A stretch of DNA of 64,000 bases from Acidisphaera sp. L21 (GCF_009765685.1 NZ_LMUY01000020.1:58778-122777), one strand, 5' to 3'; counted from the stretch's first letter, positions 44,123 to 53,756 are shown. A program made the numbers and translations. Notes: generated by a model from the letters alone, not told the origin.

Positions 44123-45577
44123 ATGACACCGCTCCTGCCACGCCGCACTCTGTTGGCCGCGCTCGCCGGCACCGCGGCCCTCCCCGCCTTCGCCCAAACC
44201 GCCGCACCCGGCACCATCGCCGAGCACCTGGCCGCCTACGCCGACGCGCTCCACTACAGCGACCTCGGCCCCGCCATCGTGGAACTCGCAAAAGCCCACT
44301 TCATCGACGCGATCGGCTGCGGCATCGGCGCCTTCAACGAGCCCCCGGTTCGGGCGATCCGCGACATTGCCCTCGCCACGTCCGAGGGCAAATCCACCGT
44401 GATGGGCACCACTCGCCGCACTGCCATGGACTGGGCCAGCTTCGCCAACGGCGCCGCGGTGCGCAATTTCGACCTGAACGACGTCTACGCCGGGCGCGAA
44501 GTCGGCCACCCCAGCGACAACATCACCCCCTGCCTGGCCGTGGCGGAGTCAGAGGGCCGGTCCGGCCAAGACCTCATCCTGGCGATGGTATTGGCCTACG
44601 AAATCAATTGCCGCCTGCTCGACGCCGCGCAGATCACCATCCACGGCTGGGACCATCCCAATTACAGCCTGCCCGCCGCATCCCTGGCCGCCGGCAAGCT
44701 GATGCACCTGACGCCAGCGCAGTTGGCGCAGGCGGTTAATCTGTCCTTCGCCGGGCACCTCGCGTTCAACCAAACCCGCCTCGGCGTCATTTCCAACTGG
44801 AAGGGCCTGGCGGATGCCGATTCCGGCCGCAGCGCAGTGTTCGCCGCCCAACTCGCGCGCGGCGGGATCACCGGCCCGGCACCGGTGTTCGAGGGCAAGG
44901 CCGGGTTCTTCGCCGATGTCTCCGGTCCATTCACCCTGGATGTCGGCCAATTTGGCGGCCGGGGAGGGACCTTTAAGATCACCGAATGCGCGGTGAAACT
45001 GTATCCCGCGCAAGCCCTGCTCCAAACCGCCATCGTCGCCGCCGCAAAAATCGGCGCATCCGTGCCGGACCTGGCGAAGGTGAAATCCATCGTCGTCGGA
45101 ACCACCCTCGTGGGCAAACAATACTCGGCCGACTCGCCGGAGAAATGGGCGCCGAAAACCAGCGAAACCGCGGATCACAGCCTACCCTACGCCGTCGCCC
45201 GGTCCCTGCTGGACCGCGAGATCACCAGTGCCAGCTACTCGCCCCAGGCCCTGAACGACCCCAAGGTTCTCGCCCTGCTGGCCAAACTGACGGTCGAGGA
45301 AGACCCTGCCTTGACCAAGATCTATCCGCAGAAGCTCCCGACCCGCGTCACGGTGACGCTGGACGACGGGCGCGTGCTGGCCGAACAGGTGGACGACCTC
45401 CCCGGCTTCGGCGGCCGGCCCATGACCCGCGATGACGTCGAAGCCAAATTCCGCCGCAACGTGAAGGCATTCTGGCCGGAGCAGCAGATCCACGATTTCC
45501 TCGGCTACGCCTGGGATCTGGACCACCAGGACAGCATCACCGGCTTGTTCCCCCGCATGGTGGTGACCGCAGGATGA
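44123..45577 (+). CDS. MmgE/PrpD-family protein with a Tat-like signal peptide
   Basis: A 484-residue member of the family that includes 2-methylcitrate dehydratase, cis-aconitate decarboxylase and iminodisuccinate epimerase. Signatures are AHFIDAIGCGIGAF, FANGAAVRNFDLNDVY, GHPSDNITPCLAVAE and NLSFAGHLAFNQTR. Unlike usual cytoplasmic members it begins with a signal-like leader (LLPRRTLLAALAGTAALPAFA, about 24 residues, with a twin arginine at 7-8). It may therefore act in the periplasm on the operon's acid before import. Its stop overlaps the CoA-transferase start (ATGA). Confidence 0.87.
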   Translation: MTPLLPRRTLLAALAGTAALPAFAQTAAPGTIAEHLAAYADALHYSDLGPAIVELAKAHFIDAIGCGIGAFNEPPVRAIRDIALATSEGKSTVMGTTRRTAMDWASFANGAAVRNFDLNDVYAGREVGHPSDNITPCLAVAESEGRSGQDLILAMVLAYEINCRLLDAAQITIHGWDHPNYSLPAASLAAGKLMHLTPAQLAQAVNLSFAGHLAFNQTRLGVISNWKGLADADSGRSAVFAAQLARGGITGPAPVFEGKAGFFADVSGPFTLDVGQFGGRGGTFKITECAVKLYPAQALLQTAIVAAAKIGASVPDLAKVKSIVVGTTLVGKQYSADSPEKWAPKTSETADHSLPYAVARSLLDREITSASYSPQALNDPKVLALLAKLTVEEDPALTKIYPQKLPTRVTVTLDDGRVLAEQVDDLPGFGGRPMTRDDVEAKFRRNVKAFWPEQQIHDFLGYAWDLDHQDSITGLFPRMVVTAG

Positions 45578-46815
45578 CCGAACTGCACAAACGCGACTAC
45601 GAACCCGGCCGCCGCGGCGCGCTGGACGGCGTGCGCATCCTGGACCTCTCCCGTCTCTTCGCCGGCAACGCGCTCACCCAGGTGCTCGGCGATTTCGGCG
45701 CCGAAGTGATCAAGGTCGAACCACCCGAAGGCGACACACTGCGAGCCTGGAAGACCGAGGGCGTCGGCACGCATTGGAAAATCTACGCCCGCAACAAGAA
45801 AAGCCTCTGCCTCAACCTACGCGACCCCAAGGCAATCGAGATCATCCGCAAGCTGGTCCCCTCGGCCAAGATCTTCATCGAAAGCTTTCGACCCGGCGTC
45901 CTGGAGAAGATGGGCCTCGGCCCGGACGTCCTCCTGGCCATCAACCCGGCGCTCGTCATCATCCGCATCTCCGGCTGGGGCCAGACCGGCCCGTACTCGC
46001 AGCGCCCCGGCTTCGGCACGGTCATCGAAGGTGTGTCCGGTTTCGCCGCCATCAACGGCTTCGCCGACCGCGAACCCGTGCTGCCGCCCATGTATCTCGC
46101 CGATGGTATCGCCGGCCTCTACGGCGCCTCCGCCGCCATGATCGCGCTGCGCGAGGTCGAAATGAATGGCGGCCAGGGTCAGGTCATCGACCTTCCCTTG
46201 CTGGACCCGCTCTTTTCCATCCTCAGCCCGCAGGCCGCCAATTACCGGCTCAGCGGCAAGATCAAACCCCGCACCGGCAGCCGCTCCACCAACTCCGCCC
46301 CACGCAACGCCTACATCTGCAAGGACGGCGCCTATGTCGGCCTCTCCGGCTCGATCCAGAAAATGGCCGAACGCCTGTTCCGCTCCATCGGTCGTCCCGA
46401 CCTGGTGGACGACCCCCGCTTCCGCACCAACGCCGACCGCCTGAAGAACGTCGCGGCGCTGGACGCCATCATCGGCGACTTCATCGCCCAGCGCACCCAG
46501 GACGAGAACGTTGCCTTCTTCGAGGCGGCCGAGGTCACCATCGGACCGATCTACGACACCGCGCAGATCCTGCAAGACCCGCACGTGATCGACCGCGAAC
46601 TGGTCGCCGATTACCCCGATCCCGACATGGGCCAACTCCCCATGCATCACGTCGTGCCGCGGCTGCTGGGCACGCCGGGCTCCATCCGCACCCCGGCGCC
46701 CGAACTCGGCCAGCACAACCGCGAGCTTCTGGCCGAAATCGGCATCACCGGCGCCCAGGTCGACGCCCTCGCCGACGCCGCAATCCTTTGCGGCGTCACC
46801 ACGAAGGGCGCGTAG
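45574..46815 (+). CDS. Class III (CaiB/BaiF) CoA-transferase
   Basis: A 413-residue family III CoA-transferase that moves CoA between acids through an aspartyl-CoA thioester. Signatures are GVRILDLSRLFAGNALTQVLGDFGAEVIKVE at the N terminus, RISGWGQTGPY, and the catalytic Asp of MYLADGIAGLYGA (about residue 177). Near the C terminus are GPIYDTAQILQDPH and GSIRTPAPELGQHN. In this operon it would activate the imported acid before cleavage by the CitE-like lyase. It overlaps the PrpD-like gene by 4 bp. Confidence 0.9.
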   Translation: MTELHKRDYEPGRRGALDGVRILDLSRLFAGNALTQVLGDFGAEVIKVEPPEGDTLRAWKTEGVGTHWKIYARNKKSLCLNLRDPKAIEIIRKLVPSAKIFIESFRPGVLEKMGLGPDVLLAINPALVIIRISGWGQTGPYSQRPGFGTVIEGVSGFAAINGFADREPVLPPMYLADGIAGLYGASAAMIALREVEMNGGQGQVIDLPLLDPLFSILSPQAANYRLSGKIKPRTGSRSTNSAPRNAYICKDGAYVGLSGSIQKMAERLFRSIGRPDLVDDPRFRTNADRLKNVAALDAIIGDFIAQRTQDENVAFFEAAEVTIGPIYDTAQILQDPHVIDRELVADYPDPDMGQLPMHHVVPRLLGTPGSIRTPAPELGQHNRELLAEIGITGAQVDALADAAILCGVTTKGA

Positions 46816-46816
46816 C

Positions 46817-47659
46817 ATGGTCCCCAACTCCTCCGGCTCCCAGCCGCCCCAGTCCCCCGCCCCGGCAAACGCCTGCGACGCGCATTTCCACATCCTGGAT
46901 GCCAGCTTCCCCACGCCGGAGGCCACCACGCCGCCCGGCATGGACGTACCCGCCTACCGCAGCCTGCAGCGCCGCATCGGCACGAAGCGCGGCGTGATCG
47001 TGCAGGCAAAACACTATCGCACCGACAACACCTGCCTGCTGGACGCGATTGCCCAATTCGCCGGCGACGCCGTGGGCATCGCCGTGGTGCACCCCGACGT
47101 ATCGGACGCCGAATTGGCCCGGCTGAATGCCGGCGGTGTGCGCGGCCTACGCTTCAGCCTGTGGAACCCCGCCGACACCGTCACCACGGTCGCCATGATC
47201 GAGCCGCTGGCCCGGCGTATCGCGCCGCTCGGCTGGCACGTGCAACTGCACATGTCGGGCGACCAACTCGTCGACGCCGCCGCCCTCATCGCCCGCCTGC
47301 CATGCCCGATCGTCATCGACCACATGGGCCGCTTGCCACCCGGCCAGGGCCCAGCCCACCCCGCCTTCCGCATCATTGCCGGGCTGCTGGAGCGCGGGCA
47401 AACCTGGCTGAAACTCTCGGGCGCCTACCTGAACACCGAAATCGGCGCGCCTGGCTACGCCGATGCCACCCGTATCGCCCAGGCCTTCGTTGCCGCGGCG
47501 CCCGAGCGCCTGGTCTGGGGCAGCGACTGGCCCCACATCACCGAGCGCCACAAGCCCGACGACGCCGTCTTGCTGGACCTGCTGCCGGTCTGGGCCGGCG
47601 ATGAGCCCACGCGCAACCGCATTCTGGTCGACAATCCCGCCGCCCTTTACGGCTTCTGA
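46817..47659 (+). CDS. Amidohydrolase family 2 / PDC-lactonase-like hydrolase
   Basis: A 280-residue TIM-barrel hydrolase. The N terminus has the metal motif CDAHFHILD. Later come HPDVSDAELARL, GVRGLRFSL, the active-site HVQLHMSG, PIVIDHMGRLPP and the C-terminal metal Asp in VWGSDWPHIT. This order matches 2-pyrone-4,6-dicarboxylate lactonase relatives, which hydrolyse lactones of dicarboxylic acids. It starts 1 bp after the CoA-transferase stop and is last in the five-gene operon, so it may open a lactone feeding the pathway. Confidence 0.84.
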   Translation: MVPNSSGSQPPQSPAPANACDAHFHILDASFPTPEATTPPGMDVPAYRSLQRRIGTKRGVIVQAKHYRTDNTCLLDAIAQFAGDAVGIAVVHPDVSDAELARLNAGGVRGLRFSLWNPADTVTTVAMIEPLARRIAPLGWHVQLHMSGDQLVDAAALIARLPCPIVIDHMGRLPPGQGPAHPAFRIIAGLLERGQTWLKLSGAYLNTEIGAPGYADATRIAQAFVAAAPERLVWGSDWPHITERHKPDDAVLLDLLPVWAGDEPTRNRILVDNPAALYGF

Positions 47660-48134
47660 GTCACTCAAGCGTCTGCAACGCCTGCCAATCGCCGCCGGGG
47701 TGCTGCGCCCGGCAAAATGGCATGATCCAAATCGCGTAGCAGCGGCTGATGCACCGCCAGAGCAAATCTCGCCGCCGTGATGAAGAAAGCATGGGCACCC
47801 ACATCGGGCCCACGCCGCTGCGTTGCGCTGGTAACGCCGGGTAACAAATTCTTCCCGCCTTCCGCCACGCGCGCCGAGACTCATGAGTATTTCCCGAATT
47901 TCAGCCGCCTGTTTGTAGGTAGTTTCCGAAGCTGAGAAAGAGCGTTTGCGCGACGTATTGTTTAGATAACGATTAATATGGTTGGTGTAATTAGCAATTA
48001 CACAGCTTTTATCTACTCTTGCCGGAAAGTAGAGATAAAGCCTTGTTCCATTAGTTTGGCCCGGGGTAAATGGCTTGCGCCCAAAGTATAATGTGATTGT
48101 TTGAGAAAGCCTCCATGACCTGAGGAGCGCAGCA
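47660..48134. other. 475-bp noncoding leader before the polysaccharide locus
   Basis: No convincing gene was found. The second half is far richer in A+T than the rest of the window. It contains a perfect inverted repeat (47985-48003), a bulged hairpin at about 48010-48036 (TTATCTACT against AGTAGAGATAA), a TATAAT at 48087-48092 without a convincing -35 box, and the ribosome site GAGGAG before the ATG at 48135. It probably holds the promoter of the glycosyltransferase operon and marks a boundary between two gene blocks. Confidence 0.55.
47985..48003. promoter_or_regulatory. Inverted repeat upstream of the glycosyltransferase operon
   Basis: GTGTAATT-AGC-AATTACAC: perfect 8-bp arms with a 3-bp centre, about 85 bp before the TATAAT hexamer. 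Its size and symmetry suit a dimeric transcription factor site. The binding protein is unknown; the OmpR-type regulator at 61157 normally prefers direct repeats. Confidence 0.5.
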
Positions 48135-51100
48135 ATGTCATCGATGACTCGACCTCAGAAGCGATACGCTGTCGACCAACTCTACTTCACCCATCGCTCC
48201 GCTCGCATTGAAACGAGCGTGTCATCACTCGAGGACTACCTCAAAAGCAGCTTCGTCGAAACGCGCATCATCCATGCCAATGCCAGCCAATCCCTATCTC
48301 AATCCGTGTTACGTCACGCGCCGGGCGTAGTACCGACCCACAACGATGGCGTGGTCATCGCTCACGTCGCCGGGTCGGAGCCGGTGGAGAACCTGGCCGT
48401 TCTGGCGACCCTCTCCGCCCCGATCATCCTGTTCTACCACTCTTCTGCATCGCTCGACTGCACATCGGCTCTCCGCTTTCTCAAGCCGCTCGTCGCCGCC
48501 GCCATCGGGTGCGATCTGCTGGCGACATTGCGACTGCGCACCGCCGGATTTCCGGTCGCCGCCACCTGGCCACTGCGCACGCAACTTCGCGCCACACGGA
48601 CGGCCATGCCAGCCGAGGCATCGCCATTCACCATACTTGTGCCCGGCGACGTCACGTCGGCCCGACAGATCTGCCTGATCATCGATGCGTTCGCCGATTT
48701 CCTGCATCTCTGGCAACAGCCCGCCAAACTCGTCCTCCTGGGACGAACGCTGGAGCCAAAGGCCGCCAAGGATCTGCAGCAGCGGATCACGACGCACGGG
48801 CTGACCGAAAGCGTCACCGTCACCGGCAGCCTTGATGCCGCCCACCGGGAAACCTGTCTCGTCAACGCGAACCTAGGTCTTTTCCTGGAAGACCCGGCGT
48901 CGTTCCCGGACTTCCTGCTCGAAGCGGTGGAGGCTGGTCTGGCGGTGCTGGCGCGTCCCGTTCCGTCCATCACGTTCCTTCTGCAGCCCGCCGGCCTGCC
49001 CCAATCCGCTGCCGACACCACGCCGAACGCTGCGGAGATCGCGCTGCTGCTGCACCATTTCGCCTGCAGCCCCCAAGGCATCGACGATCTGGCGCAGGCA
49101 CAACAGGACAATTTTATCATCGACCCGGCGGTGCGTCCCGAGAGCCTGATCTGGAATGCGCTCGGCCAATGCGGGCTAGCGCTGCCGGCGACGCCAACCG
49201 AGCATGCTGCCATCGTCGCCAAAGCCAGCTTCCTGGTCGCCGGGCATTTCTCCGGCAGCTATAGCCTATCGGCCATAAACCGGCTTCTCGCCTCCTCGAT
49301 CGAGCAGCATTTGCCCGGCCGGGTCGGCGTGCTGCCCGTGCAATTCGAACCGCTCACCACACTCGGCACGATCCCGGCCAACGATGCTGCCTTGATGGAC
49401 GAATTGTTCAAGCGCCCGGGTCGCCTGGGCATCCCGAGGATCGTCATCAGCCAGCATTACCCGCCCTGGCTACCGACGATCGACCATGACTTCGCGATCG
49501 CCCTCTTCGCCTGGGAAGAAAGCCTGATCCCCGCAAACCTCATCCGCAGCCTCAACAAATTCACCGGCGTGATGGCTGCATCGGCCATGGTGGCAAAGGC
49601 GCTGGTCGATTCCGGCCTGCGCGTTCCACTCCGGATCACCGGCCTTGCCATCGAATTGGGTGCCTTTCTGCGGATTGGGGATGAACGCCTGGCCAATGCC
49701 GCGCACGGCATCACTCCCCGGGCGCCGATGGTCTTCCTGCACATCTCGTCCTGCTTCCCGCGCAAAGGCGTGGACCTGCTGCTCGCAGCCTGGGCACGGG
49801 CCTTCACCAGTGCCGACCCTGTGCGGCTGGTCATCAAGGGATTCCACAACGAGCACAATCAAACGGCGGAACAGATCGCAACCCTGTCACTCAGCGACGA
49901 CACTCTTGCACCGATCGAACTGATCAACGAGGAGTTGTCTGCGTTCCAGCTCGCCGATCTCTATCGTGACGCCGACTGCATGGTGCTCCCAACGCGAGGC
50001 GAGGGGTTCAACATGGTCGCCGCCGAGGCAATGGCCGCAAATCTGCCATTGATCGTTACCGGTCACGGCGGACACATGGATTTCGTCGACGCACGATCCG
50101 CCCGGCTTCTCGATTTCACCTTCCGCCCGTCGCGCAGCCACGTCACCAGTGCCCACTCGTTCTGGGTCGAGCCAAGCCTCGGTGATCTGACGCTGGCACT
50201 GCGCGAAGCGCTCGACGACCATTTGGCAGGCGGATCGCAGGCGCTTGAGCGCAGTTCGGCGGCACGGGCGATTGCGCGCCGCCAATTCGACACGCGGGCT
50301 TGGGCGGAACGAACGATCGATGCGTGTGCCGGTCTTATCCAGACACGATCCACGCCGGCTGCTCGTATTGCGTGGCTTTCAAGTTGGGGGATCAGGTGCG
50401 GCATCGCAGAGTATTCGAGATTTCTCCTCGATCATCGCCCGCTTCGCGGGCTGGCAAAAGTGCCAGAGCTCATAGTGCTCTGCGATATCAGAACTGGCTT
50501 CATGCCCTCTATCCCGAAGATCCATGGCGGACGTGTCGTTCCCGCCTGGCACGTCGCCTCCGGTTCAATCGCAAGACAGATTTCCGGCGAGCTCTTGCGC
50601 TCCGAGCCACAAATGCTGGTCATTCAGCACCAGCCTGGCCTTATTTCCTGGCTGGACCTCGTGGAAATCATCGATCTTACGCGGGTTATCTGCATTAAGA
50701 CGGTCGTCACCCTGCACTCGACGGCCAGCATTGCGCTGATCGAAACCGCCCTGCGGGCCTCCGTTCTCCTCGGCCTCGCGGCGGTCGAACGGGTCGTCGT
50801 GCATTCCCTGCATGACCTCGAAACGCTCCGCCGGTTCGGCATTATCCAGAACGTGGCACTCATCCCCCACGGGGCGGGCGTGACGGATATAACCGCTCGG
50901 CGCCCGACGCGAAATCTCACTGCCAGCCCAATCATCGGCTGCTACGGTTTTTTCCTGCCGCATAAGGGCATCGCGACCCTGATCGCAGCATTCGCCCAGA
51001 TCCTGGAGACATGGCCAAGCGCAACTCTCCGACTGGTGAATGCGGAATACCCCAGCCCACTTTCCGCCATCGAACGCAGCACCTGTCAAACTCTGGCACG

Positions 51101-51929
51101 GCAGCTTGCGATCTATGAGTCGATCGAATGGGAACAGGACTACCTGGCCGACACCGACGCGATCGCCCTGCTTGCCGGATGCGACCTGATCGTCATGCCA
51201 TACGGCGCCACCCCCGAATCTGCCAGCGGCGCAGTGCGTCTGGCGTTGGCAAGCGGCGTTCCCGTCGCTGTTTCCATGAGCCCGATATTCGACGATCTGG
51301 GCGGGTCGGTGCACCGGGTCGACGCCACCACGGCCAGTAGCCTCGGCGACGCTATCACGGGCCTCCTCGACAACGACGCCAAGCGTTTGTCTGTCGTGGC
51401 CGCCGCCGAGCAATGGCTGCGCGAACACGACTGGAATGTGGTCTCGGGCCAATTATTCGGCATGATCGAAGGTATCCATCAGCAACCATCCTCCTTCGGC
51501 CGGCAATGGCCGATGGTCTTTGCCGCCGATAGCCCGCTGCTCTTCAGCGTCGTCGGCCTCATGCAAGGCAAGTCGCGTTGGTTCAATGGCATTTCCGAGG
51601 GTTACGGGGTATCCGGCCCCTATATGCGATTGTCGCCGGGCCAGTACACCGTCGAATTCGCCTTCGACAAGCTCTCCGGACTGAGCGGATCTGCCCGGTT
51701 CGAAGTTGCGATGAATGGTGGCTTGGATCCTATCGCGTCTCGCGCCGTCGATTTCGGCCACGAAGCTTGCAATCACCATCGTATCCGTCTCGAGTTTTCG
51801 ATCGACGCCGCCGCGTTGGATGTCGAATTCCGGGTCTTCTGTGACATCGGATTTCGGGCAAAATTCATCGATATCACCGTCGATGTCGATCAGCCCGAAC
51901 GGTATATTAGCGAAGGCATTGACCTGTGA
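48135..51929 (+). CDS. Large multi-domain glycosyltransferase (GT-B / GT4 type)
   Basis: A 1264-residue cytoplasmic protein with at least two and probably three GT-B-like units. Residues about 150-330 look like a degenerate GT4 domain (FTILVPGDV, LVLLGR, VTVTGSLD). Residues about 430-720 hold a full GT4 region (MVFLHISSCFPRKGVDLLLAAW, VLPTRGEGFNMVAAEAMAANLP, with the E-x7-E motif). Residues about 735-1120 hold another (RIAWLSSWGIRCGIAEYSRFLL, CYGFFLPHKGIATLI, and PESASGAVRLALASGVPV, where the first Glu motif is altered). The last 130 residues form a beta-rich module (YGVSGPYMRLSPGQYTVEF). It heads the polysaccharide operon, with GAGGAG before the ATG. Confidence 0.85.
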   Translation: MSSMTRPQKRYAVDQLYFTHRSARIETSVSSLEDYLKSSFVETRIIHANASQSLSQSVLRHAPGVVPTHNDGVVIAHVAGSEPVENLAVLATLSAPIILFYHSSASLDCTSALRFLKPLVAAAIGCDLLATLRLRTAGFPVAATWPLRTQLRATRTAMPAEASPFTILVPGDVTSARQICLIIDAFADFLHLWQQPAKLVLLGRTLEPKAAKDLQQRITTHGLTESVTVTGSLDAAHRETCLVNANLGLFLEDPASFPDFLLEAVEAGLAVLARPVPSITFLLQPAGLPQSAADTTPNAAEIALLLHHFACSPQGIDDLAQAQQDNFIIDPAVRPESLIWNALGQCGLALPATPTEHAAIVAKASFLVAGHFSGSYSLSAINRLLASSIEQHLPGRVGVLPVQFEPLTTLGTIPANDAALMDELFKRPGRLGIPRIVISQHYPPWLPTIDHDFAIALFAWEESLIPANLIRSLNKFTGVMAASAMVAKALVDSGLRVPLRITGLAIELGAFLRIGDERLANAAHGITPRAPMVFLHISSCFPRKGVDLLLAAWARAFTSADPVRLVIKGFHNEHNQTAEQIATLSLSDDTLAPIELINEELSAFQLADLYRDADCMVLPTRGEGFNMVAAEAMAANLPLIVTGHGGHMDFVDARSARLLDFTFRPSRSHVTSAHSFWVEPSLGDLTLALREALDDHLAGGSQALERSSAARAIARRQFDTRAWAERTIDACAGLIQTRSTPAARIAWLSSWGIRCGIAEYSRFLLDHRPLRGLAKVPELIVLCDIRTGFMPSIPKIHGGRVVPAWHVASGSIARQISGELLRSEPQMLVIQHQPGLISWLDLVEIIDLTRVICIKTVVTLHSTASIALIETALRASVLLGLAAVERVVVHSLHDLETLRRFGIIQNVALIPHGAGVTDITARRPTRNLTASPIIGCYGFFLPHKGIATLIAAFAQILETWPSATLRLVNAEYPSPLSAIERSTCQTLARQLAIYESIEWEQDYLADTDAIALLAGCDLIVMPYGATPESASGAVRLALASGVPVAVSMSPIFDDLGGSVHRVDATTASSLGDAITGLLDNDAKRLSVVAAAEQWLREHDWNVVSGQLFGMIEGIHQQPSSFGRQWPMVFAADSPLLFSVVGLMQGKSRWFNGISEGYGVSGPYMRLSPGQYTVEFAFDKLSGLSGSARFEVAMNGGLDPIASRAVDFGHEACNHHRIRLEFSIDAAALDVEFRVFCDIGFRAKFIDITVDVDQPERYISEGIDL

Positions 51930-53746
51930 ATTTCATCCGAAGCCGTGCGCTCCCGGCGGTCTATTTCGACTATAGCGACCTGGTCGAATATTTTCGGCAC
52001 AACCGGTTTCCGACGGGAATCCAGCGTGTCCAGATCGAGTTCTTCAAGGCATCGCTGGAATGGAACAGCCCGACGCCGATCTGCGGCTGCACCTACTCCG
52101 CACGGGCCGGATTCTGGGTAGACATCGACACGATCGGCTTCAGCAAACTCTGCCGGCTTGCCTCGACGCCCGGCAGCCATCTCGACGACGAATGGCAGGA
52201 AACCTTCAACGGCTTCTTGCGCCGTATCGACCAGCGTTCCGCGTGCATCATGCCCGAGGGATCGGCCCTGGTGAACGTCGGTGCGTCTTGGTGGGCAGCA
52301 GATTACATGCCGCTGATCCGGGAAGCGAAGTCACGCTACGGCATTCGGTATATTCCGTTGATCTACGATCTCATCCCCATGATCACGCCAGAATATTGCG
52401 GGCAGGACCTGGTGGCGGCATTTGGCTACTGGATCAACAGCGTGTTCAGCCATGCCGACCTCATCCTGGCCATCTCGAAATCGACCCAACAGGACGTCAT
52501 CAAAGCGGCCGACGGCATCAAGCATCTCACCCGTCAACCGATCATCGTTCCGCTCGACGCCGAATTCGGCATGCAGGACGGCGCCGCCGGAACTGCCGAC
52601 CGTGCCGGCCTACTGGACGGCTTCGGCTTACGAAACGGCTTCTACGTGCTGGTCGTCGGCACATTGGAAATACGCAAGAACCAGATGCTCATCTTCCAGG
52701 CTTGGGCCAAGCTGATCGAACTGCATGGTGCCGCCGCCATGCCCACCCTGGTCTGCGTCGGCAAGATCGGCCACGGCTTCGAATTCGGCCAGAACTTCCT
52801 GCGGTCGCATCCCGAATTGCAAGACAAGGTCATCATGCTCTCCGGCCTATCGGACGTTGAGCTGAATGCGCTTTACGCCGATTGCTTGTTCACGGCCTTC
52901 GCGTCGACCTACGAGGGCTGGGGACTGCCGGTCACGGAAAGCCTCTGCCATGGCAAGGTCTGTCTCTCGGCGGATCACTCATCCCTTCCCGAAGCCGGCG
53001 GCGTGTTCGCCGACTACTTCGAGGCAAATTCAGTCAAAAGCTTCGTGCAGCACGCCGAGCGACTGCTTTTCGACCATGACTACCGGCAGGCGCGTGAACA
53101 CCAGATCGTCGCCGAGTTCCGGCCGCGCCCCTGGCATGACGTCCTGGCCGGCCTGGTCGACGGTATTGAGACCCATTGCGTGGGCTTGGTTCATGCCGAG
53201 CCATTGGTGGCCCCGATATCGTTCGGCGAAATCTATGACATCGGCCAAGATCACCGCGCCCGCCGCCCCGATAAGGAAGGTGCGATCGCAGAAATGCTCC
53301 GCTATGATGGAACCTGGCACCCCCTCGAATCATGGGGGGTCTGGGCGAACAAGAAATACGCAAAGCTGGCATTCCGGCTCCCGCCGCTGGAGGGCCCGGC
53401 CGATGACCTCATCCTCTACCTCAAGCTCTGTGCACCGAATAGCCGCGTCGCGGTCACCGTCAAAGTCGCCGGTCAAACCCAGCTTGTGACGATCGACCCC
53501 GATGAAAGCCTCGCGATACGGCTCCAAATCCCGTTCAAGATCGCGTCGAACCACCAGGATGGCGGCCCGATGATCGTCCATCTCGATATCGACGACCTGG
53601 TTGCGCCTGTCGATATCGCGGACACGCGACGGCTCGGCGTCGGGTTCCAATCCTTCGCGCTCTGCCGAACCGGTGACACCGCTGCAAGGCTCAGGATCAT
53701 CGAACGGAGTATCAAGATGTCCAGCAACCTCGTCGCCGCGGCCTAG
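51926..53746 (+). CDS. GT4-type glycosyltransferase with C-terminal beta-rich module
   Basis: A 606-residue glycosyltransferase. The N terminus carries a motif shared with the next two genes (YFDYSDLVEYFRHNRFPTG, then IQRVQIE). The catalytic GT4 half lies at about residues 240-420: VVGTLEIRKNQMLIFQAW, VIMLSGLSD and the E-x7-E motif in STYEGWGLPVTESLCHGK, then HSSLPEAGG. Residues about 450-600 form the shared module (AIAEMLRYDGTWHPLESWGVW, then LAFRLPPL). There are no TPRs, unlike its two paralogues. The GTG start overlaps the upstream stop (GTGA). Confidence 0.88.
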   Translation: MNFIRSRALPAVYFDYSDLVEYFRHNRFPTGIQRVQIEFFKASLEWNSPTPICGCTYSARAGFWVDIDTIGFSKLCRLASTPGSHLDDEWQETFNGFLRRIDQRSACIMPEGSALVNVGASWWAADYMPLIREAKSRYGIRYIPLIYDLIPMITPEYCGQDLVAAFGYWINSVFSHADLILAISKSTQQDVIKAADGIKHLTRQPIIVPLDAEFGMQDGAAGTADRAGLLDGFGLRNGFYVLVVGTLEIRKNQMLIFQAWAKLIELHGAAAMPTLVCVGKIGHGFEFGQNFLRSHPELQDKVIMLSGLSDVELNALYADCLFTAFASTYEGWGLPVTESLCHGKVCLSADHSSLPEAGGVFADYFEANSVKSFVQHAERLLFDHDYRQAREHQIVAEFRPRPWHDVLAGLVDGIETHCVGLVHAEPLVAPISFGEIYDIGQDHRARRPDKEGAIAEMLRYDGTWHPLESWGVWANKKYAKLAFRLPPLEGPADDLILYLKLCAPNSRVAVTVKVAGQTQLVTIDPDESLAIRLQIPFKIASNHQDGGPMIVHLDIDDLVAPVDIADTRRLGVGFQSFALCRTGDTAARLRIIERSIKMSSNLVAAA

Positions 53747-53756
53747 GGTCGCAATC

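Noticed and set aside
47665-47868. Minus-strand 67-codon frame in the leader before the glycosyltransferases
   Set aside because: No ribosome site or recognised family; composition resembles noncoding GC-rich DNA. It could be a gene remnant but cannot be supported.
48087-48092. TATAAT hexamer as a full sigma-70 promoter
   Set aside because: No -35-like hexamer at 16-18 bp upstream, so only noted as part of the leader.
53601-53756. Upstream extension of the TPR-glycosyltransferase frame
   Set aside because: It lies inside the preceding gene in another frame, and the ATG at 53757 has a ribosome site and family-like N terminus.
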